A DNA stretch of 64,000 nt from Posidonia oceanica. Its lineage: Eukaryota; Streptophyta; Magnoliopsida; Alismatales; Posidoniaceae. Shown here in pieces: positions 58,245 to 64,000 of the stretch. The stretch spans positions 3,534,001 through 3,598,000 of the forward strand of contig JAZBRS010000077.1 in assembly GCA_037176725.1 (NCBI GenBank), in the 5' to 3' direction. Under the pieces are notes generated by a model that saw only the letters and a list, made by a program, of their open reading frames with translations, was not told the DNA's origin and ran no database searches. Made by a program: the position numbers and the translations under genes. How positions within the stretch are numbered: position 1 is the stretch's first letter; every line of letters begins with the position of its first letter.

Positions 58245-61200
58245 TGTAGACACCCCATTTTGACAGGCTGAATTGGTGGAATCTCTCTCTTTGGTGACTT
58301 CTGAACCAAACACCTTAACCTAAATCCAAAATCACACCCTTTTTTCAAAACCAAACTCCAAATCAAACCCCAAAAAAAACCTAGAACTACACTCATTTTC
58401 TAACCCAAAAACCATCCAAAAACCCTAGGAAAACCCATCATTTCTTCAACCTAGAAAACTACACAAAAAACCCTAAGAATCTCCCACCAAAACTACTCCC
58501 AAAAACCTTAGAAACCCTAGGTCACACACTCACCCAAAACAATTCCAAATCCAAGCCTTTATCCTTCTCATCTCTCCAAATTATCATTTTTTCTCTCCAA
58601 ATTATTCTTTTCTCTCTCCTCTCTATTCTCTTCTCATTCTCCTTCTTTTCCTTTCCTTCTTTCTCATTTTCTTGCTTTCCAGTGGGCCCCATTGTGCTTC
58701 TTTCCTCCCTTTATTTTATCTGTATTATTACTTCATTTTATTTTATCCCATGATTTTCTAATCTTTATTTTCTTTCCTCCCCTCCCTTCCTTTCTTTCTT
58801 TCTTTCCTTCTTCCTCTCCTTTTTTCTTTTCTTTCCTTCCACATTAAACCCCTAAAACTCTAATTAAAAAGGAAAACATAAGAAGAAACAAATCAAAACC
58901 TTAAAAAGAAATAATTAAAAAACTTAGACAAACAATCAGAAGAAAAATCCAGCTAAAAAGCAACTAGAAACTAAGAATGCAATCCAAAAATATAAAACAA
59001 ACAAAAGGAAAATGCTATTAAAAAACAAATAAAAGAAAAATATAATCCAAACAAACAAAAAGAAAGAACCCTTTTAAAAATAATAACAATCAAAAGCAAA
59101 TCCTAGGAAAGAAGAAACAATCAAAGAACCTAGGATGAGTAATTAAAAATCAACAGCAAACAATTAACAAACCTAAAGAAACAATTAAAACACAAACTTA
59201 AAACAATTTAAAAGGCTTAATTAAAAAGGAAAAAGAGGAAAAACTTGATAAGTAAAACTTAACTTAAAGATAATTAAAAAACCTAACAAACATTTAAAAC
59301 AAACTTAAAAAAACAATTTAAAGAAAAACTTAAGAAAAATCATAAAAACTTAAACAAAACTAAAACCCCTCTTAACCCTAATTTAAAAAATTAAAAAACA
59401 ATCCTTTAAACCCTAAGTAAAAATCTTAACCTAAAAACAACCACTCTAAAAATATTTCCAAACCCTTTTTCTTATTTTATTTTCAAACTTTCTTTTCTTC
59501 CTCTCCATCTCCTTTCTTTTTCTTTTTTCTTTTTCCTTTCTTTTTATCCGGCCCAGCCCACCTGTAGCATTCTCCCCTCCTTTCTTTCTTTTCGTTTTTT
59601 CCTTTTTCCCGTAGCCCGGCCCACTGCAGCTCGCTCCTCCTCCTTCCCTTCTTTTCCTTCCTTTCTTCTTCTTCTTCCTTCTCTTTTCTCCCGCGGCCAA
59701 CAGCAACCCATCTTCCCTCCTTTTTCAAAATCCGGATTTCCCCCTCCATCGCCATCACCCAGCCTGCCACCTCTACTCTCACACCCTCTCTCAGCCCTCC
59801 CATCCTTGGCAGCGCATCTCCCGTAGCGGCATTAACTCCGACTGTCGCGTGTCGCGTCCGGCAGCTCTCCTTTCAGCTGCAGTTCCCCTGCGCTCGTGGA
59901 ATTCGAATCCACTGTTCGCGCTTGGCCTCCAGATAAAACCATCCCCTTCCTCCTCCTTCAGCACCTTTGGCCAGAATTGAGAGAACCAGAGAGAGAGCAT
60001 GAGAGCCAGAATCCTCCACCTCCTTCCTTTGAAAAATCCAACCTTCCTTCTCCCAGAAACTAGACCCATTTTCCACCTCCAAACTCTCCCAAATTCCTCT
60101 CCAATCCACACCCAATCACCCAGCATCCACTCCTCTCCTTCACTGCCCAGCCTTCTCCCAGAATTCACCCCAAACACCCACAGCCACCACTCATAGAACC
60201 AACCTCCTTCCACCTCCAAATTCCTCGCACCATAGTCCACAGAATCATCCCAAAATCCTCCACCCAACTCATCGAAACACCACCTTCCCAGACCTCCCGA
60301 CCTTTCACCCACAGACCTACCACAGTCCCCACACTCCACAGCAAACACTTGCACCCATTTCTGTCCGAAATCAACCAAACCAGCAACCACCCAGCACAGC
60401 CTCCACCAACCCAATCTGACCCCTTCTCCACCTTCACCAAGCTCACAGCAACCCACCGGAAGGCTCCACCCAGTTCAGGGAGTGACAGAGCATCACCCCC
60501 ACCTCCGGCTGAACCAGCTGTACCCAAAAATCGGCTTTCCTTCCACCAGCGTGTGAGCTTGCTTCTGTGCTGCTTCTGAGCTTTGGAGGACCACCAAGAG
60601 CTGAACCGGATCGTCGCGTGCCGCCGGGAGTGCCTGCAGCAGCCGCACCATCACCGTCGTCCTCTGCTCAACCCACCGAGGTCGGGGGAGTACACCAGCC
60701 GCGGAAAAAGGTAACCCTCCTCACCATTAGATTAGTTTCTTCTTCCTCTTGCTTCCCAACCCCTTAGAGTTAGGTTCTGGTCTCTGTCGCACCGAGTCGT
60801 CGCCGCCGTTGACCTTTCTTCTTTGGCGAGCTCTCTGCGCACAGACTCGCCTCCAGCCCGCTCAGCCCTCGCCGATCGCCCTTCGAGCACCGTGGAGGCC
60901 CCAGGAACTCCGTCCTGCCCTCCACTTTCGTCGAGAACGCCTCCAGCTCTAGTTCTGGCTCCAGCACCTCCTGCAGAGCTCCGCCACCTCCTCCGGTCCG
61001 CTTAGCCCTCCGTCATGCCTCGCCGACCAACCTCCGACCTCCGGGGAGGTCCCCCGTAGCTCGCCGACCCTCCAGCTTTGCCGGATCGCGTCTCCTCCTC
61101 CGGCACAGACGCCTGCAACTCCTTGCTACAGTGTTTAGATTATTTTAATGCCATACGTTTGCTTTCGTTTTATTTTTCTGTTAACTTAGTAATTTTACCA

Positions 61201-61899
61201 TCATATTGCATCTCTTCCCTGCAGTTTTATTTATTTTCTTTCGGGTCTAGCCACAGCTTAAGTCTGATTTAATTCTAAATAAAAACTATATTGCATTGCA
61301 TGAAATCTCTGTAGTTTCTTTTATTTACATGTTAGTTCTGCTGTAGTTTAAAAACTTCTGATATCATTTACTTACAGCCCAGCTATTTATTTTTATTGCA
61401 TCTTAGTCCCTCTGTAGTTCAAAGATTTTTGTTTTTCTTTAGTTTTAGCCCTATTACTTATTTTTATTGCATGCTAGTCCTGCTGTAGTTCAAAATACTT
61501 TACTGTCTCTTAGTTTTTAGCCCAGCAATTTATTTATTTTGCATCTAGGTCCTGTGGTTGTTAAATGTCATTTAAATGCATGTTTTTACCTTATTATATT
61601 ACTCTTAACTCCTGCTATTTATTTTATTTGCAAATCAGTCATCTGTTTAGTTGTTAGATTTATTTAATCTCTTATTTTATCATATTACATTGCACTTTTA
61701 TCCTGTTTTATTTTATTATTGCTTTCCAATCCTCTGCATGTTAGAAAAATCATTTAATCTCATACTTTACCATATTAAATTGCATTTTAGCCCCTACATG
61801 TATTTAATTTGCATTTTAGTCCACTGCATGCATTCACAGCATTCATTTAAATTGCATTTTTTCCATATTACATTGCATTTCAGACCCTGCATTTTATTG

Positions 61900-62260
61900 C
61901 ATTTGCATTTAGGTCCTCAGTCCATTCAGATTTCATTTAACCTCTGTTTTAAAACCTTATTGCATTATTAAAAAGCCCAGAAACTTGTTTTTATTGCACC
62001 CAAACCCCTAGGTTTTCAAAATCATTGCATTTAGGTCCCTGGTTTTGCATTTAGTTGCATCTAGGTCCCTAACTTTTCAAAATCATTACATTTAGGTCCC
62101 TAAGTTTTTAAAATCATTGCATTTAGATCCTTGGCTTTGCAGTTAGTTGCATCCAGGTCCCTAACTTTTCAAAATCATTGTATTTGGGCCCTTGGCTTTG
62201 CAAAACAATTGCATCTAGGTCCCTAGGTTTGCATTTTAATCACATTTAGGTCATTTTACT
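61900..62260 (+). repeat. Short interspersed phrase GCATTTAGGTCCCTA
   Basis: Eight or more copies of TTGCATTTAGGTCCCTAACT or close variants, spaced 25-50 bp. The core resembles TTTAGTCCCTAAGTTT phrases at 42170-42345. Confidence 0.75.
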
Positions 62261-63002
62261 TGCCTTTTTCCATGCATTGCACCCATACCTCATTGCACTT
62301 AGCGTTTTAGCACACTTTTAAGCATTTTTTAGCTCCTTTGTATGTGAGAGGCTCTGTTCTATACACCCCTAGGACCCTTTTGCACTTAGATTCCTTCCTT
62401 TCCCCTGGTTCTTGGGTCTTCTGATCTTGAGGCCTGTGCAACTCCCGATCGGACTGCCGGATCTTTGCGACCAAGTTACCTGCATCACCCTAGTGGAGTG
62501 GACTCCCATGCTGACCATGTTTACCTCTGATCAGACCTCAGATTTCCAAGGTAAGTTCTTCTGAACCACTGCATAGCACTTTGTCGCATATTACTTGCAT
62601 TGTTTTCGCACCGCGTTTTCCATGCATGTAGAATAGGACTTCCCCATTTGCCTATCCACTCTACTTCCTCTTTTCGCGTACTCTTAGTGTCTTTGGGTTG
62701 AGTTCTCCTTGGACTCACTACTGATCGCGACCTTCTTCCCCCTTTTCCATGATCCGATTGCACCGGAGCTTCTGGCAGCGTGCGAGATACATCGTGGGAC
62801 GGTTTAGTGGGAAACAGTCACAGGATAGTGGTAATCCCTCTGCTTGCTCTCTTTTCCCCTTTGTAGGTCTTCACACCTGCATTGCGTGGTCCTTAAGCAG
62901 TATTTGTTCTCACACTTACACCGCTTGCCTCTCCTTACTTGTTTTACTTTTCCCCTTTACATGTTTTTACATCTGCATTGTGTGGTTTTTGTGATGTTTT
63001 GT

Positions 63003-63165
63003 TTCTGCACTTGCATCGCTTGTTGCACTGTTTTACGTGCTTGCTTTGTTTCTTGCACCGTTTTGCATGTCTGCTTTGTTTCTTGCACCGTTTTGCGTGC
63101 CTGCTTTGTTTCTCGGACCGTTTTGCACGCCTACTTCTGTTTCTTGCACCGTTTTGTGTATTTGA
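63003..63165 (+). repeat. About 32-bp tandem repeat, five copies
   Basis: Unit TGCTTTGTTTCTTGCACCG followed by TTTTGCGTGCC, lying within the LTR. Confidence 0.85.
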
Positions 63166-63807
63166 CGATGTTTTCTTCTGCATGTCGCCTGCATTGCCTG
63201 GTTTTACCGATGTTTTGTTTTATCGCCTGCATTTGCATTTAGGGCAGTGATGCTTACTGCCTGGAGTTCTCACGAACTAGCGTTCGTCCGGTTCGGAACA
63301 CAGACAGCGCTGCTGAGTACTTAGATTGCACGTTTAATTTCTTGCATGCATTCCATCACTTAGAGCACACCTATGAGCATCTAATTAGGCATTCATGGCA
63401 CTTAGGCATTCAAAGTATGCATTTCCCTACGTATGCGAGCGTAAGCCTAGAAAGACCGATTCTCGGGCGTGTCGGGGGTGCCTAACACCTTCCCCGCACG
63501 TAACAGGAGTCCTTGCCATTTCTCATGGCCTGCCATGACCATATTGCCCTTATCTTAGGCACGAGTCACATCATTTGCATCTCATTTCATTTGCATCTCA
63601 TTTCATTGCATCTTTTGCTTGGTTTTGCGTGTTTATTCACGCATTTCCCCGATTTTCCTTGTCTCCCAACTTAATAGACACAGTGGCGACTCTGATTTGT
63701 CTTATCTTCTTCTTTTCTTTCCTTTTTTCCCTTTTTAAAGTGTTTTCGAGTTAAGTCTTTCTTCTCAGACACAGCCGCTAATAGTGAACCTAATTCCGAT
63801 CGGTGCA

Positions 63808-64000
63808 CACGAGCTTTGGCAGCGTACATGGATGATTTGAACACCGGGATTACTACAGATACCACAAGGCAGCAAAAAAAGATACCCTTAGTATCAGGGA
63901 GGATATCAGGGGATAGTCGAAGCACCCTTGGCATCGAAATACAAAGGATGGAGACAAAATTGACGTGTTTGCCAAACGAGTAGTTAGGGGTACCAGCTCG
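63808..64000. other. Flank to the right of the long LTR
   Basis: No gene or transposon end is recognisable. If 58245-63807 is a 3' LTR this is insertion-site DNA; the true LTR end may lie a little further right. Confidence 0.4.

Larger units (their letters stand above)
58245..63807 (+). repeat. Very long (about 5.5 kb) Tat/Ogre-like 3' LTR
   Basis: Starts TGTAGACACCCCATTTTGAC after a polypurine tract. Matches the solo LTR at 15807-18864 (reverse) near its start and from about 63190 to the Tat block, including GGGCAGTGATGCTTACT. The conserved block (TGCCTAACACCTTCCCCGCA, AACAGGAGTCC, GTGGCGACTC) is at 63465-63695. The end near CGATCGGTGCA (about 63807) is an estimate. Composition is zoned: A/C-rich 58300-59450, CT-rich 59460-60190, GC-rich 60540-61120, T-rich 61120-62340. 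I found no supported gene inside. Confidence 0.65.

Noticed and set aside
57290..58396. Repeated minus-strand frames of a Phe/Ser-rich protein
   Set aside because: Translation of the 71-bp satellite; unit length and composition explain it.
58300..58560. AACCCTA/AACCCTAGG phrases considered as telomere-like repeat
   Set aside because: Irregular spacing and sequence, not a CCCTAAA tandem; they are part of the Tat LTR, also seen in reverse at 18700-18790.
59791..60456. 221-codon open frame on the minus strand in the long LTR
   Set aside because: The + strand here is pyrimidine-rich, which removes stops from the opposite strand. The product is Gly/Trp/Glu-rich with no domain, and there is no splice or start context.

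Overview
This window is plant nuclear DNA, from an angiosperm with a transposon-rich genome. The evidence is nested LTR retrotransposons of several plant lineages (Tat/Ogre-like and Tekay-like Ty3/gypsy, and Ty1/copia), Mutator-like (MULE) and hAT DNA transposons, and one spliced nuclear gene with plant-type introns. I cannot name the species. I saw no rRNA or tRNA gene, no CRISPR array and no bacterial operon.

Layout. 1-4426: 3' end of a Tat/Ogre-like element on the + strand (a 40-bp tandem array, polypurine tract and 3' LTR), with a 910-bp hAT element inserted next to the LTR's TATA box. 4427-5348: AT-rich DNA. 5349-10561: non-autonomous Ty1/copia element (- strand) with gag only. 10562-11859: exon-like fragments of unknown origin. 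11860-19465: complete gag-only Tat-like element (- strand, TSD atttt) with a 62-bp tandem array; its 5' LTR holds a nested 3,058-bp solo LTR of another Tat family (15807-18864). 19592-20115: short MULE with 9-bp TSDs. 22714-28240: MULE with a decayed transposase and an opposing GRF zinc-finger remnant. 28462-37390: Tekay-like element A (TSD attaa). 38232-40247: a four-exon gene on the - strand for a small mitochondrial protein resembling a plant complex I subunit; it is the only intact-looking cellular gene. 42447-53640: Tekay-like element B (TSD aatta). 53760-56272 and 58245-63807: two Tat-type LTRs in opposite orientation, with their polypurine-tract sides facing each other across three tandem arrays.

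No transposon here looks autonomous: each recognised coding region has stops, frameshifts or deletions, or lacks pol. Element B's LTRs look nearly identical over long stretches although its coding region carries about ten premature stops, nine of them TAG. This suggests it was already defective when it moved.

Two signals stand out. First, elements A and B both carry a short GT-AG intron-like segment exactly at the gag-protease junction (31877-31983 and 46918-47061). Read through, it ends Gag within six codons; spliced out, it joins Gag to Pol in frame. Second, most retroelements here carry clusters of short inverted repeats whose sequence is element-specific but whose layout is shared: TTCGG..CCGAA in copia and Tekay LTRs, GTTGGACGC..GCGTCCAAC and GTCGCC..GGCGAC in Tat LTRs, GACAAGT..ACTTGTC and GATAAGT..ACTTATC in 3'UTR arrays. 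Some copies show compensatory changes in both arms.
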